Shown piece by piece: positions 51,566 through 61,108 of a DNA stretch of 64,000 nt. The stretch spans positions 558,001 through 622,000 of the forward strand of contig OZ250180.1 of NCBI GenBank assembly GCA_965238215.1, in the 5' to 3' direction. Position 1 is the first letter of the stretch. The number at the start of each line of letters is the position of its first letter. Source of the stretch: JAPULR01 sp965238215. GTDB lineage: Bacteria > Chloroflexota > Dehalococcoidia > Lucifugimonadales > GCA-2712585. Both the position numbers and the translations under genes were made by a program. The notes under the pieces were generated by a model, which was not told the origin of the DNA, did no database searches, and saw only the letters and a list, made by a program, of their open reading frames with translations.

Positions 51566-51689
51566 CGCTCTTTTGTTTCCCATTGTACCATAATGGGGCA
51601 ACACCCACCGCACTCTGCCCAGAATGCCGGCAACGGCAAATCCGGCTCCTATCTTTTGTCGGCGGAAAGCGGCTTACACCCATTCTGCC

Positions 51690-53111
51690 CTAACCCCCAG
51701 ACGGCCCTCCGCCCAGTCCCGGCTCCGTCATCTTCACCGGGTCCAACAGCCTGTCCAACTCCTCCGCCGAAAGCTCCGTCCGTTCCAACGCTGTCTCCCG
51801 AATCGTGCCTCCGGAAGCCGAGGCCTCCTTGGCAATGGCCGCCGCCGCGTCGTACCCGATGGCCGGAGCCAGCGCCGTCCCCAGCATCAAACCCCGCTCC
51901 ACCATCTGCGGCCCCGTCTCCGTAGCCTTCAACCCCTTGACGCACTGGTCGGCGAAATTGTCCGCCGACGCCGCCAAAAGGTCGATAGACTCCAGCAGAT
52001 TGTGCGCCGCCACCGGCATCATCATATTCAGTTCGAAATAGCTGCCCTGGGCCGCCTGCGCGACGGTCAGGTCGTTGCCCACAACCTGCGCCGCAGCCTG
52101 TATCACCGATTCCGATATCACAGGGTTAACCTTACCTGGCATAATCGAGCTGCCCGGCTGGACCTCCGGCAGAGCCAGCTCAGCCAGTCCCGCCCGCGGG
52201 CCGGAACCCAGCCACCGGACGTCGTTGGCTATCTTGTTCAGACTTAACGCTATGGTCCGCAGCGACCCGCTCGCCTCCACCACCGAATCCAAGGTGTTCT
52301 GGGCCTGGAAGTGATTGTCCGTCTCCCGCACCTGCACCCCTGTCTTCTCCGACAGGCTCCGGCACACCCGCGCGGCAAATTCCGGATGGGCGTTGACTCC
52401 CGTACCCACCGCCGTGCCGCCCAGAGCCACCTCTCCCAATTCCTCCTGCGCGTGCTTCAGCCGGCGGATTCCCCGTTCCACCTGCCCCGCGTAACCCAGA
52501 AACTCCTGTCCCAACCGGATGGGCGTCGCATCCTGCAAGTGGGTGCGGCCCGTCTTCACCAGCGGCCAGAACTCCCGGCTCTTCCCCTCCAGCGCCCCCT
52601 GCAAATTTTCCAGGGCGGGAATCAGCCGCTCCTTTATCTGCATTAACGCCGACAGGTGTATCGCCGTGGGTATAACGTCGTTGGACGACTGGCAGATGTT
52701 CACGTGATCGTTGGGATGGACCCTCCGAGCCCCCGCCTCCGCCATCAAAAGCTCCGACGCTCTATGAGCGATGACCTCATTGGCGTTCATGTTCGTCGAC
52801 GTGCCGGACCCCGTCTGGAAGATGTCGATGACGAAGTGCTCGTCGAACCCACCATCCGCCACCTCCTGGGCCGCCTGGGACATCGCCCCGCCCGTCCCCT
52901 CGTCCAGAAGTCCCAGTGATACGTTCACCTCCGCCGCCGTTCCCTTTATGAGCGCCAGAGCCTGGATGAAGCTGCGCGAGAACCTTAGATTGCTGATAGG
53001 AAAGTTCAAGACTGCGCGCATGGTCGACGCCCCGTAGTAAGCCTCCGCCGGCACCTCCATGGGCCCCATGGAATCCCGCTCGACACGCATCTTTGGTTGG
53101 TTGGTGGACAT
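51690..53111 (-). CDS. fumC: Class II fumarate hydratase
   Basis: 473 residues from ATG at 53111, preceded by AAGGAGTCGTC. RVERDSMGPMEVPAEAYYGA, then ALIKGTAAEVNVSLGLLDE, and the signature GSSIMPGKVNPVISESVIQA are diagnostic. Also SGTSTNMNANEVIAHRA and THLQDATPIRLGQEFLG. Length is standard. Converts fumarate to malate in the citric acid cycle. The aspartate ammonia-lyase paralogue is a less likely reading. Confidence 0.95.
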   Translation of the reverse strand: MSTNQPKMRVERDSMGPMEVPAEAYYGASTMRAVLNFPISNLRFSRSFIQALALIKGTAAEVNVSLGLLDEGTGGAMSQAAQEVADGGFDEHFVIDIFQTGSGTSTNMNANEVIAHRASELLMAEAGARRVHPNDHVNICQSSNDVIPTAIHLSALMQIKERLIPALENLQGALEGKSREFWPLVKTGRTHLQDATPIRLGQEFLGYAGQVERGIRRLKHAQEELGEVALGGTAVGTGVNAHPEFAARVCRSLSEKTGVQVRETDNHFQAQNTLDSVVEASGSLRTIALSLNKIANDVRWLGSGPRAGLAELALPEVQPGSSIMPGKVNPVISESVIQAAAQVVGNDLTVAQAAQGSYFELNMMMPVAAHNLLESIDLLAASADNFADQCVKGLKATETGPQMVERGLMLGTALAPAIGYDAAAAIAKEASASGGTIRETALERTELSAEELDRLLDPVKMTEPGLGGGPSGG

Positions 53112-53241
53112 GACGACTCCTTGCACTAGATTTCGGATTGCTGAAAAAGCATACCCTTTTTGCCCTAAGCCGCCAAGCCACGACTGCCCACCCGCTACGC
53201 GTTGGATATCATTCGAAGGCTCCGAAAAGAACCTAGCCGCC

Positions 53242-54087
53242 CTACGCTGAATCCTCTACCGACCCCTTCACACCCTCCAACTCCCCCGTCACTACCAGCC
53301 GGTGGTCGTATAGGAATCGCGGAACGCACGTAACCAAGCTGATGCTTGGCGCCCCTTGGTCGTAAATTATCAGCGACTCCTCAGGCACCACCCTGGAAGC
53401 CGTCAGTTTGTACAGAAAGGTAGATTCCCCATTTGCTACCGTGGCGTAAACCGGCCCGCTGCGGAGCAAATCCGGAATCTTCGGGAGATCGGCAAACACG
53501 TTCCCCTCTCCCTGAATCGGACTCTCTAAGTGTCCAAAGAACCACGCCGTCCCATCCTCTCCTGCGTTGGCCGTCTCTGGAATATGCCCCACAACGTTCT
53601 TCGGAGTCTCATACTCCAAGCTGTTGCCTAAATCTAGAATCCGCAGCGAGATAACCTCAGAATCTAAGTCAATCGCGGGAATCGTGATTCTCACCGGTAC
53701 AGGCAGAGAATGTCGGGCCGCCCCTTGGCCAGGCGGCACCGCAACAAATTCCGGCACCGACGGGTTCACCGGTGCGTAGCCGGCTTCCGCCTCCATCGGC
53801 TTGGCCCAGAACACCGGATGCAGCGCCTCTCCCGGAAACATCCTTTGGGCGGCAATGACTTCCGGGGAAAACCCTGGAGACGAGCCAACGTTTTCGATCG
53901 AGCGGGTCGGGGAAGGCGTGGGGGGAGGCTCCTCGATAACGACCAAATCCCCCAAGCTGGAATTCGCTCGCCACGAGTATATGAAGAACGCCCCAACGCC
54001 CAGCAATAGCAAAATACCCAAGCCCAACAGGCCCAAGCCTATGACTGGCCCGAATCGACGCCTTCTGCCCTCCAGACCGTTGCTCAA
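53242..54087 (-). CDS. Class D/E-type sortase
   Basis: 281 residues, possible TTG start at 54087 (no strong ribosome-binding site, so the start is unsure). A membrane helix, IGLGLLGLGILLLLGVGAFF, precedes a Pro-rich linker. The catalytic domain has TAWFFGHLESPIQGEGNVFA (His), ISLVTCVPRFLYDHRLVVTG (TLxTC-type Cys and Arg), giving a full His-Cys-Arg triad. Sortases anchor surface proteins or cross-link pilins. No sorting-signal substrate was seen next to it. Confidence 0.9.
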   Translation of the reverse strand: MSNGLEGRRRRFGPVIGLGLLGLGILLLLGVGAFFIYSWRANSSLGDLVVIEEPPPTPSPTRSIENVGSSPGFSPEVIAAQRMFPGEALHPVFWAKPMEAEAGYAPVNPSVPEFVAVPPGQGAARHSLPVPVRITIPAIDLDSEVISLRILDLGNSLEYETPKNVVGHIPETANAGEDGTAWFFGHLESPIQGEGNVFADLPKIPDLLRSGPVYATVANGESTFLYKLTASRVVPEESLIIYDQGAPSISLVTCVPRFLYDHRLVVTGELEGVKGSVEDSA

Positions 54088-54273
54088 CTGTACAGGCCGA
54101 CTCCCGTTCCTACGTTTGGCCTATGATAGCAGACGCACCCGCTGGGGACATCACGGCTTTAGGCTGGCTTGACAACTGACTTTAAGCGCCACTGCCCCGC
54201 CGTATCGCAGAGATGACCCAACCGCAGCGGCATGTGCCGCTCCGCACTGAGACCGCCTGGTTTAGCCTGCGAT

Positions 54274-54486
54274 CTACCGCATCCGCGGTACGTGAGAAGC
54301 GCCGCTGGCTATCGGCTCGTTGAAATAGATGTCTCCGTTGCGTATCTTCATGTTGAAGCCGCATGTCGGATTGGTGCAAACCCATGCCTTCCAGTGCACC
54401 GCCGCCCCCTGGCTGCCGTAGTCCGAAAGGGGACAAAGTTGGCCCACGTTGCACTTCAGACAATGAGGAAATATGTTTCCTTCCAC
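54274..54486 (-). CDS. Small zinc-ribbon protein
   Basis: 70 residues, GTG start at 54486 behind GGGAGGAGGAG. HCLKCNVGQLCPLS and WVCTNPTCGFNMKIRNGD provide paired cysteines of a zinc ribbon or rubredoxin-like fold. No named family. Located between the sortase and HtpX genes. Confidence 0.65.
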   Translation of the reverse strand: MEGNIFPHCLKCNVGQLCPLSDYGSQGAAVHWKAWVCTNPTCGFNMKIRNGDIYFNEPIASGASHVPRMR

Positions 54487-54600
54487 AACTCCTCCTCCCA
54501 GTCCAAACTTATGAGGGAACTCACCCTTGTATTTTCCCCGCTCCCATTCCCTCTTAACAATAATACGGGCAACAGGTATTAACGGATTTGCGCCTCTCCC

Positions 54601-54631
54601 TTGCCTAATCCCCGTAAGTTACGGGTATAAT
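54601..54631 (+). promoter_or_regulatory. Candidate promoter of htpX
   Basis: A perfect TATAAT (54626-54631) lies about 65 bases before the htpX ATG. TTGCCT (54601-54606) at 19 bases' spacing is a plausible -35. Confidence 0.6.
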
Positions 54632-54695
54632 AGAAGCAGCCCCCCTCTAGAGGTACAGGCGAAAGACAGACCCTCTTGGCGAGGTTCAACTAGAC

Positions 54696-55586
54696 ATGAA
54701 TGCAATTAAGACCGGCTTCCTGATGATGCTGATGGGTGCCCTACTGCTTCTTGTGGGCACCCTCCTCGGCGGCATGACAGGCCTTATCATCGCCCTGGGC
54801 TTTGCCGTCGCCCTTAACTTCTTCTCCTACTGGTTCAGCGACAAGCTGGCCCTCCGAATGACCGGCGCTCACGAGGTTTCGCCCGAAGACGCCCCGGATC
54901 TCCACATGGTCGTGGACGACCAGGTCATGCGCGCCCAAATTCCCAAGCCCAAGGTCTACATCATCCAGAACGACTCCCCTAACGCCTTTGCCACTGGCAG
55001 AAGTCCCAAGAAAGCTAGCATCGCCGCCACCACCGGAATCATCCATCTGCTGACTCGAGAAGAATTGGGCGGCGTCATCGCTCACGAACTGGCCCATGTG
55101 GGCAACAGGGACACCCTCATAATGACAATGGTCGCTACCGTGGCCTCCGCCATCGGCATGATTGCCTTCATGGCCCAATTCGCCCTCATCTTCGGCGGAT
55201 TTGGCGGTCGAGGCCGGGGAGCCGGCGGCTATGGATCAGCAATAGGCATCGGCGCCCTGCTCCTAATTGCCATAGTCGTTCCTCTCCTCGCCACTCTCGT
55301 CCGGCTCGCAGTCTCCCGGACCAGGGAATTCCAAGCCGACGCCACCGGCGCAAAGACTTCCGGCAACCCCTGGGCCCTGGCCGACGGGCTCGAGAAACTG
55401 GAAACCTGGTCCAAGCGTGTCCCCATGGAGGCCAACCAGGCCGTCGCTCACCTCTACATCGTGGAACCATTGCACGGCAAGGCCATGAGCTTCCTTAACG
55501 GACAAGGCATGATGCGACTCTTCTCCACTCACCCGCCCATTGCCGACAGGGTCAGAAGATTGAGGAGTATGCGAGAGGGTTGGTAA
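54696..55586 (+). CDS. htpX: Membrane metalloprotease HtpX
   Basis: 296 residues, ATG at 54696. Two N-terminal membrane helices (LMMLMGALLLLVGTLLGGM and IIALGFAVALNFFSYWF) precede the active site HELAHVGNRDTLI (HExxH). A further hydrophobic pair lies around residues 150-205, and REFQADATGAKTSGNPWALA supplies the Glu ligand (ExxxD). Standard HtpX layout; membrane quality control. Overlaps the epimerase start. Confidence 0.95.
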   Translation: MNAIKTGFLMMLMGALLLLVGTLLGGMTGLIIALGFAVALNFFSYWFSDKLALRMTGAHEVSPEDAPDLHMVVDDQVMRAQIPKPKVYIIQNDSPNAFATGRSPKKASIAATTGIIHLLTREELGGVIAHELAHVGNRDTLIMTMVATVASAIGMIAFMAQFALIFGGFGGRGRGAGGYGSAIGIGALLLIAIVVPLLATLVRLAVSRTREFQADATGAKTSGNPWALADGLEKLETWSKRVPMEANQAVAHLYIVEPLHGKAMSFLNGQGMMRLFSTHPPIADRVRRLRSMREGW

Positions 55587-56527
55587 GCCCGAAGACGGTT
55601 CTCGTCACAGGCGGCGCCGGTTTCATCGGCTCCCACCTCGTCGACAGGCTCCTTGAGCTTGGATATCGGGTGGTCGTGCTGGACGACCTCAGTTCCGGCA
55701 GGCTGGCTAACCTCCCTAACCGCATCAACTTCCACCACTCGGATATCAACGAGGCCAATCTGGATGAGACTTTCAGCCGGGAGAATCCCCAGCTGGTCTT
55801 CCACCTCGCCGCCCAGGTCAGCGTTTCCACCTCCATGAGAAACCCGCTCCTGGACGCCGAAGGCAACATCCTTGGCACCCTCAAGCTCATGGAGGCCTCC
55901 CGGCGCCACGGCGTGGAAAAGTTCATCTTCTCTTCCACCGGTGGCGCCCTCTATGGCGATCCCGACTACGTTCCCTGCAACGAAGACCACCCCATCCGGC
56001 CGCTCTCGCCTTACGGCCTCGCCAAGTCCGTCTGCGAAAAGTACCTGGAACTCTATAACAAGATGTTCATGCTGAATTACGCCGCTCTTCGCTACGGCAA
56101 CGTCTACGGCCCGCGGCAGGATCCCCACGGCGAGGCCGGCGTTATAGCCATCTTCTCCCAGGCCATGCTGGAAGGAAGGCAGCCCGTCATTTTCGGATTG
56201 GGCGATCAGGAGCGCGACTTCGTGTACGTCCAAGACGTGGTGGACGCAAACCTGCTGGCCATCGACGAAAACGTCACAGGCGCCTACAACATCGGCACCG
56301 GACACAGCGCTTCCGTCAACTTCATCTTCGAAAAACTCAGTAACCTCTACCGATTTCGCAAATCCTACCTCCGGTCACCCGCCAGGCTGGGCGAAGTACA
56401 GAAAATTAGTCTAAACTCGGAAAAATCTCTCAGAGAGATGGGATGGCGGCCCAAGACCAGCCTGGACGAAGGCCTGGCGCTGACCGCCGACTATTTCAAG
56501 CGCGCCCAGTCGAGAAGCTGGGTCTAA
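55580..56527 (+). CDS. NAD-dependent epimerase/dehydratase (GalE-like)
   Basis: 315 residues, apparent TTG start at 55580 overlapping the htpX stop. VLVTGGAGFIGSHLVDRLLE is the NAD-binding motif, SSTGGALYGDPDYVPCNED the region preceding YxxxK, and SPYGLAKSVCEKYLELYNKM the catalytic Y-x3-K. RYGNVYGPRQDPHGEAGVIA follows, as in UDP-glucose 4-epimerases and dTDP-sugar dehydratases. Exact sugar substrate unknown. Possibly coupled to htpX. Confidence 0.9.
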   Translation: MVSPKTVLVTGGAGFIGSHLVDRLLELGYRVVVLDDLSSGRLANLPNRINFHHSDINEANLDETFSRENPQLVFHLAAQVSVSTSMRNPLLDAEGNILGTLKLMEASRRHGVEKFIFSSTGGALYGDPDYVPCNEDHPIRPLSPYGLAKSVCEKYLELYNKMFMLNYAALRYGNVYGPRQDPHGEAGVIAIFSQAMLEGRQPVIFGLGDQERDFVYVQDVVDANLLAIDENVTGAYNIGTGHSASVNFIFEKLSNLYRFRKSYLRSPARLGEVQKISLNSEKSLREMGWRPKTSLDEGLALTADYFKRAQSRSWV

Positions 56528-56552
56528 AAAATCTACACAGAGGGACAAAATC

Positions 56553-57476
56553 ATGGAGCAGTTCGACGTTATCATCCTAGGCGGCGGGGCCGCAGGCCTG
56601 AGTGCCGGCCTATATTCCACCAGGGCCATGCAGAAGACCCTGATACTGGAGCGGCTAGGCTACGGCGGGCAGATCCTGGTTACCGACATGATTGAAAACT
56701 ACCCAGGCTTTCCCGAAGGCATTAAGGGCCCTGAGCTTTCCATTATGATGGAGCAGCAGACCCGGCGTTTCGGCGCCGACATGCGCTTTGAGGAAGTCGA
56801 GGGCGTAGAGGACCTGGACCGGCCCCTCAAGCTGGTCCACACCTCGGAAGGCTCCTACGCTGGCAAGACCATGATCATTGCCTCCGGCGGTTCCCACAAG
56901 AAGCTGGGTGTGCCTGGTGAAGACGAACTCTCCGGACGCGGCGTCTCCTACTGCGCTGTTTGCGACGGCAACTTCTTCCGCGGCCAGGACGTCGTTGTCG
57001 TGGGCGGCGGCGACGCTGCCCTCGACGAGGGAGGATACCTCTCCGGCATCGTCAACAAGGTTACCGTGGTCCACCGTCGGGACCAACTGCGCGCCAGTCA
57101 GATTCTCCAGGAACGCTCATTCGCCAACCCCAAGATAGACTTCCTATGGAGCCACGTAGTGGAGGAGTTTCAGGGCGAGCCGGACTTAGAGCACGCCCTG
57201 GTGCGGAACCTCAAGACCCAGGAAGTCTACAAATACCCCACCGCCGGCGCCTTCATCTACATCGGCTTCGAATCCAACAGCGGCTTCTTGAAAGGACACG
57301 TACCTCTGGACGAATTTGGCCATGTCTATACCGACATCTCCATGGCTACCGAGATTCCCGGCGTCTACGCCTGTGGAGACATCCGGGTTAACTCTGACCG
57401 GCAGCTGGGCAACGCCGTTGGCGACGGCATAACCGCGGCCCTCTCCGCCTACAAATACATAACCGAAGAAGAGTAA
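56553..57476 (+). CDS. trxB: Thioredoxin reductase
   Basis: 307 residues, ATG at 56553. FAD motif IILGGGAAGLSAGLYSTRAM; redox-active CAVCDG in GVSYCAVCDGNFFRGQD; NADPH motif VVVVGGGDAALDEGGYLSGI; C-terminal GVYACGDIRVNSDRQLGNAV. Standard TrxB length. Transfers electrons from NADPH to thioredoxin. The CAVC rather than CATC active site is a common variant. Confidence 0.95.
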   Translation: MEQFDVIILGGGAAGLSAGLYSTRAMQKTLILERLGYGGQILVTDMIENYPGFPEGIKGPELSIMMEQQTRRFGADMRFEEVEGVEDLDRPLKLVHTSEGSYAGKTMIIASGGSHKKLGVPGEDELSGRGVSYCAVCDGNFFRGQDVVVVGGGDAALDEGGYLSGIVNKVTVVHRRDQLRASQILQERSFANPKIDFLWSHVVEEFQGEPDLEHALVRNLKTQEVYKYPTAGAFIYIGFESNSGFLKGHVPLDEFGHVYTDISMATEIPGVYACGDIRVNSDRQLGNAVGDGITAALSAYKYITEEE

Positions 57477-57538
57477 CACCCCATCCCTCGTGGGGGCGCC
57501 CCTCCCGGGCGCCTGATTCCTGGTCTAAACTTCAACAA

Positions 57539-57568
57539 AAAGGGGGCGGCCTTTGAGCCGCCCCCTTT
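57539..57568. terminator. Bidirectional terminator between trxB and the IscA-like gene
   Basis: AAAGGGGGCGGC (57539-57550) and GCCGCCCCCTTT (57557-57568) are perfect 12-base complements around CTTTGA. T runs flank the stem on both strands, so it terminates trxB (plus) and the IscA-like gene (minus). Confidence 0.9.
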
Positions 57569-57591
57569 CGAATTCAAACTAACGTAACTGT

Positions 57592-57990
57592 CTAGTGGCC
57601 GCCGCAACCTCCGGCGCCGCAGCCACAACCTCCGCCGCCGCTGCCACATCCACCGCCGCCACTGCCGCATCCACAACTTCCTGAACCGCAGCCGCCCGCG
57701 GAAGGAAAGTCCGGGTTCGTTATCAGGAACCCAACCCTCGTCAGGTCCTCCACGAAGTCGATCGTCGCCTTCTCCAAGAAGGGCGCACTGTCCGAATCCA
57801 CCAGAAACCTTATGCCGCTCCTATCAAGAGACGTATCGTCCGGCTGATTATCGTCCTCCAGCGCCAGCATATACTGCACGCCGCCATGACCGTCGGGCAA
57901 CGCGATCACCCGCAGAGGCGCATCCTGCTTCCCCTCCTCCTCCAACACCTCCCTGATCTTCTCCGCCGCAATCTCCGTAATCTCGAGCAT
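57592..57990 (-). CDS. HesB/IscA-like protein with a Gly/Cys-rich tail
   Basis: 132 residues from ATG at 57990 with GGAG eight bases upstream. LEITEIAAEKIREVLEEEGK, then LRVIALPDGHGGVQYMLALE and IDFVEDLTRVGFLITNPDF, is the A-type Fe-S carrier domain. The first conserved Cys (LRVxVxxGGCSG) is absent: here the region reads PDGHGG. The C-terminus, instead of ending soon after CGCGxSF, extends into about 35 residues of Gly/Ser/Cys repeats (GSCGCGSGGGGC type) with seven cysteines. The tail could bind Fe-S or metal. A normal member is about 105-120 residues. Confidence 0.85.
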   Translation of the reverse strand: MLEITEIAAEKIREVLEEEGKQDAPLRVIALPDGHGGVQYMLALEDDNQPDDTSLDRSGIRFLVDSDSAPFLEKATIDFVEDLTRVGFLITNPDFPSAGGCGSGSCGCGSGGGGCGSGGGGCGCGAGGCGGH

Positions 57991-57998
57991 AATCAACT

Positions 57999-58222
57999 CT
58001 CCTGTGTCTCAGGGTAAACTGTAGCACCACCGTATCAGGAATGAAGCCAACTTGTCAACGACTCTGCAATCACTCCTCACCCTAGTCATCCATACAAATA
58101 ACGGATCAAATTACTTTATCCACGTCGACAACGTCATCGCTACATTAGAGGTTAGATAATAACCATCAGCAACGTCAGAGACGCATCTACTGAAGAGTCA
58201 CCCACGCCTCCGGTTTAATTGG
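57999..58222. other. Gap between IscA-like and lipoprotein genes
   Basis: About 220 AT-rich bases without a gene. It probably holds the promoter of the IscA-like gene and the end of the lipoprotein transcript. No clear hairpin or hexamer pair was identified. Confidence 0.4.
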
Positions 58223-61108
58223 TTAGCAATAAGGAAGTCCATAAGTGTTTGGACGATTCCAAATGCGTGAGACGTTTGTTCCAATTAAACTTTCTTCAGC
58301 GGGTGCATCTTGCGGCGGCAAGGGAAAGCATCCGGTGAACTCGTTCCCTCCTAGCAGCAACTGCTCTAGCTCGGGAAGACTGACGAATTCAGCAGGTATC
58401 TGTCCACTCAAATTGTTCCCATCGAGACGAACCTGCCTCAGATTGGATAGTCGCCCCAATTCAGGAGGTATAGATCCAGTCAACTGGTTGTGATTCAGTC
58501 TAAGACGCAGCAAATGGGTTAGATTTCCCAGGTCAGGTGGTATCTCCCCTACCAAATTGTTGCTGTTAAGCTCCAATAATCTAATCCGTCCCTCCGGATC
58601 AGTGGTCACTCCATACCATGTTCCAAGAGGTGCGGAACTCCCCCAGTTTTCGCTGTTGAGCCAGTTGTCTCCGTTGGTTGAATTGTAAAGCGCCATTAGG
58701 GAATGATATTCGGGACCGCCGGTCGGAACTGTGTCAACAGCCGGTCCGCCGTGATACTGACGATAGGCAGCCTTGAAAGCTTCTTCTTTCCCTACAGGCA
58801 CATTCGACGAGAAAGCGTAGTAAATCGTGTCTTCATTGAGATATCCTGGTGTCATTGACGATAAATGGTTCAAATCCCTCAAAGCCGCCAATAGACCCTC
58901 TTGTCCCAAGGCGAAGTGCATACCTAGCATGAATCTCTCACCAAGCACATAGTGACATAGACCCACTCCACAGCCACATTGTATCCTATCTCGATCAGTG
59001 ATCCACTGTTGAATATTCTCACTACCTTCAAAACTGGTAAAAGTATCAAGGTGTGTTAACCGGCCTTCAAGACCGTCCACGCTGCCTCCAACCAGTGCAT
59101 AGGTCTCAAAGAATTGCGCTGCGCCTTCACTGAGCCAAGAGCTGGACCATGCCTTCATCTGGTAATAGTGCGCGATTTCGTGATAGACATGGTCTCTTCG
59201 TGGACCGGACGGTGAGTTTTGTATGGCCATTACTGCAGAAGTGTAGGGTGCAGAGACGCCTTTTAGAATAGATGCGGCAAACCTTGCTCCAGATCCAAAG
59301 TCCCAAATCTCAGGCTCAGTCAACAACAGTATCACGTCACTTACAGGAAACGGAGTTTCAATAAACCCTTCTACAGACCCAACTCCATACTCTAATGAGG
59401 TGAAAGTGTGGTCGTCAGCCGGAAATGGGGTGTGTCGTACGACCACAAGCTCGACCTCTCCGGATGAGGGGAGCACTATTGGCACCGACTTAACATAGTG
59501 GGTCTTCATTAGAGCTTCTCTGAATTCCTTTCCGCTAAACACGATGGCATGTAAGAGAGCCGCTTCCAAGTCGTCTATACCATCACCGAACCATGGGGTT
59601 CCCGTGAGTCGCTCCAATTGGGTCATGCCCTCACGATCTCGAAGTCCGTCACGTGTCATCCCGACTAATGCACTTAAGGCATACTCGTCACGTTGCCTAA
59701 AAGGTGGCTCCATGAACGGTTCAGCAATAACCCGCTGCGCTAAGGCCAGATCTTCTCTGGCTAGATCACGAAGATCCGCTAACGCATAACTCTCTATCTG
59801 GGTCATGTCGTCCATCACCCACCAAAGATCCAACACCTCCTCCGCAAACGCCGGGTATTCATTCATCAAGCTGAATAGACTGCTTGTCGCTGAAGAGTCA
59901 CCTCCAGTTATACCGTCCGTTACCCAAGGGAACGCCAGCATTGCAGCGCCCGCTTCTCCATTGTTTGAAGATATGGACACAAGGTCCTCAAAAGCGAGTT
60001 TCTCCCACTTCGTCATTCCATCGGCCACCCACGAAAAATCCAGCGCTTCTTTTGCAAAGGCCGCATCCACTCTCGATAATTGCCTAAGCCCGTTAAGAGA
60101 CCTTGATTCATCTATAGTAATGCCGTCTATCACCCAAGGTAGGGCCCAAATTGTTTCCCCCGCTTCCGCATCAATGCGAGATATTGCCACGAGGTTATCG
60201 ATGGCACTTCTCTCCGGGGCCGTCACATCATCGGCTACCCACCAAAAATCCATCACCTTTTTCAAAAGAGTTAAAGTTGGATCCTCCTCCATAAACCTTG
60301 AAATCCGGTTAATAAAAGACAATTCATCTGGATTCAAATCATCCATGATCCACGGAAAGGACAGGATCGCATCTGCCACTCCAACATCCTTGAATGCAAT
60401 CGCTCTAATGACATCTATTACATTCGCGTCTGTACCGGTCACCTCGTCAGTCATCCAGGAAGTTGCAGCTATCCCATGTGCTATCTGAGGACCGTCTTCC
60501 GCAACTCGCAACAAATCGTCCAGCATCCTCTTCTCCGCGGGCTTCACCCCATCACCCAGCCAAGGCAGAAGAACAACTTGTTTGGCCAGGTCTGCGTCCA
60601 CAAGCCAAAGGTCAATTAACAATCTGGAGGCATCTTCTTCATACCAGTTGCGAGGCTCTCGGAACCACCAAAGGATCTCATGTAGGCCTGAGGCAGCCAC
60701 ATCCCGAGGGCTAGAACTGGGGACCAATATTGGTTCCACAGTGGGCGCCGATGTCGGCGTCGGACGCGGATTCGGAACCATTGTTGGCTCCACAGTGGGC
60801 GCCGATGTCGGCGTCGGTACGGGCATTGGTTCGGGCGTCGGCACAGACGTCGGTGTGGGTGAGGGACGCGGAGTCAGAACCATTGTCGGTTCCATAGTAG
60901 CTGCAGCGTCCGGAACGGCTGTGACCGTAGTTGCTGGCAAGTCCGTGGGAGCCGGCGCACCACACGCTAAAACAGCAACGATTAACGGAATGGTTAAAAC
61001 AACAGCTCGCAAGGTATCCACAAGCATTCTCTGCGAACATGTCCATCTATTTAGATATTCCATACTACTCCAAACATATATCACACTCGGTTTCATTTCT
61101 CCAATCAT
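58223..61108 (-). CDS. Large lipoprotein: WxxD helical repeats, HExxH domain, leucine-rich repeats
   Basis: 961 residues as read; ATG at 61027 (M28) fits a lipoprotein signal best, MLVDTLRAVVLTIPLIVAVL then AC (lipobox). A Pro/Thr linker follows (residues about 50-135) with a duplicated PTPTSAPTVEP unit. From about 171 to 505 run nine or ten repeats of about 35 residues with a [LIFW]PW[VIL]xD[GD][ILMV] core (PWLGDGV, PWIMDDL, PWVIDGI, PWVTDGI). Then comes HVYHEIAHYYQMKAWSSSWL with SEGAAQFFETYA, an HExxH metalloprotease-like site (near 641) with a possible Glu ligand. A C-terminal set of leucine-rich repeats (LLELNSNNLVGEIPPDLGNL) ends the protein. Likely exported surface protein; combination not recognised. 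Confidence 0.75.
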   Translation of the reverse strand: MIGEMKPSVIYVWSSMEYLNRWTCSQRMLVDTLRAVVLTIPLIVAVLACGAPAPTDLPATTVTAVPDAAATMEPTMVLTPRPSPTPTSVPTPEPMPVPTPTSAPTVEPTMVPNPRPTPTSAPTVEPILVPSSSPRDVAASGLHEILWWFREPRNWYEEDASRLLIDLWLVDADLAKQVVLLPWLGDGVKPAEKRMLDDLLRVAEDGPQIAHGIAATSWMTDEVTGTDANVIDVIRAIAFKDVGVADAILSFPWIMDDLNPDELSFINRISRFMEEDPTLTLLKKVMDFWWVADDVTAPERSAIDNLVAISRIDAEAGETIWALPWVIDGITIDESRSLNGLRQLSRVDAAFAKEALDFSWVADGMTKWEKLAFEDLVSISSNNGEAGAAMLAFPWVTDGITGGDSSATSSLFSLMNEYPAFAEEVLDLWWVMDDMTQIESYALADLRDLAREDLALAQRVIAEPFMEPPFRQRDEYALSALVGMTRDGLRDREGMTQLERLTGTPWFGDGIDDLEAALLHAIVFSGKEFREALMKTHYVKSVPIVLPSSGEVELVVVRHTPFPADDHTFTSLEYGVGSVEGFIETPFPVSDVILLLTEPEIWDFGSGARFAASILKGVSAPYTSAVMAIQNSPSGPRRDHVYHEIAHYYQMKAWSSSWLSEGAAQFFETYALVGGSVDGLEGRLTHLDTFTSFEGSENIQQWITDRDRIQCGCGVGLCHYVLGERFMLGMHFALGQEGLLAALRDLNHLSSMTPGYLNEDTIYYAFSSNVPVGKEEAFKAAYRQYHGGPAVDTVPTGGPEYHSLMALYNSTNGDNWLNSENWGSSAPLGTWYGVTTDPEGRIRLLELNSNNLVGEIPPDLGNLTHLLRLRLNHNQLTGSIPPELGRLSNLRQVRLDGNNLSGQIPAEFVSLPELEQLLLGGNEFTGCFPLPPQDAPAEESLIGTNVSRIWNRPNTYGLPYC

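Noticed and set aside
57600..57710. Short GC-rich direct repeats suggesting a CRISPR or tandem array
   Set aside because: They are the coding sequence of the Gly/Cys-rich tail of the IscA-like protein, with no spacers.
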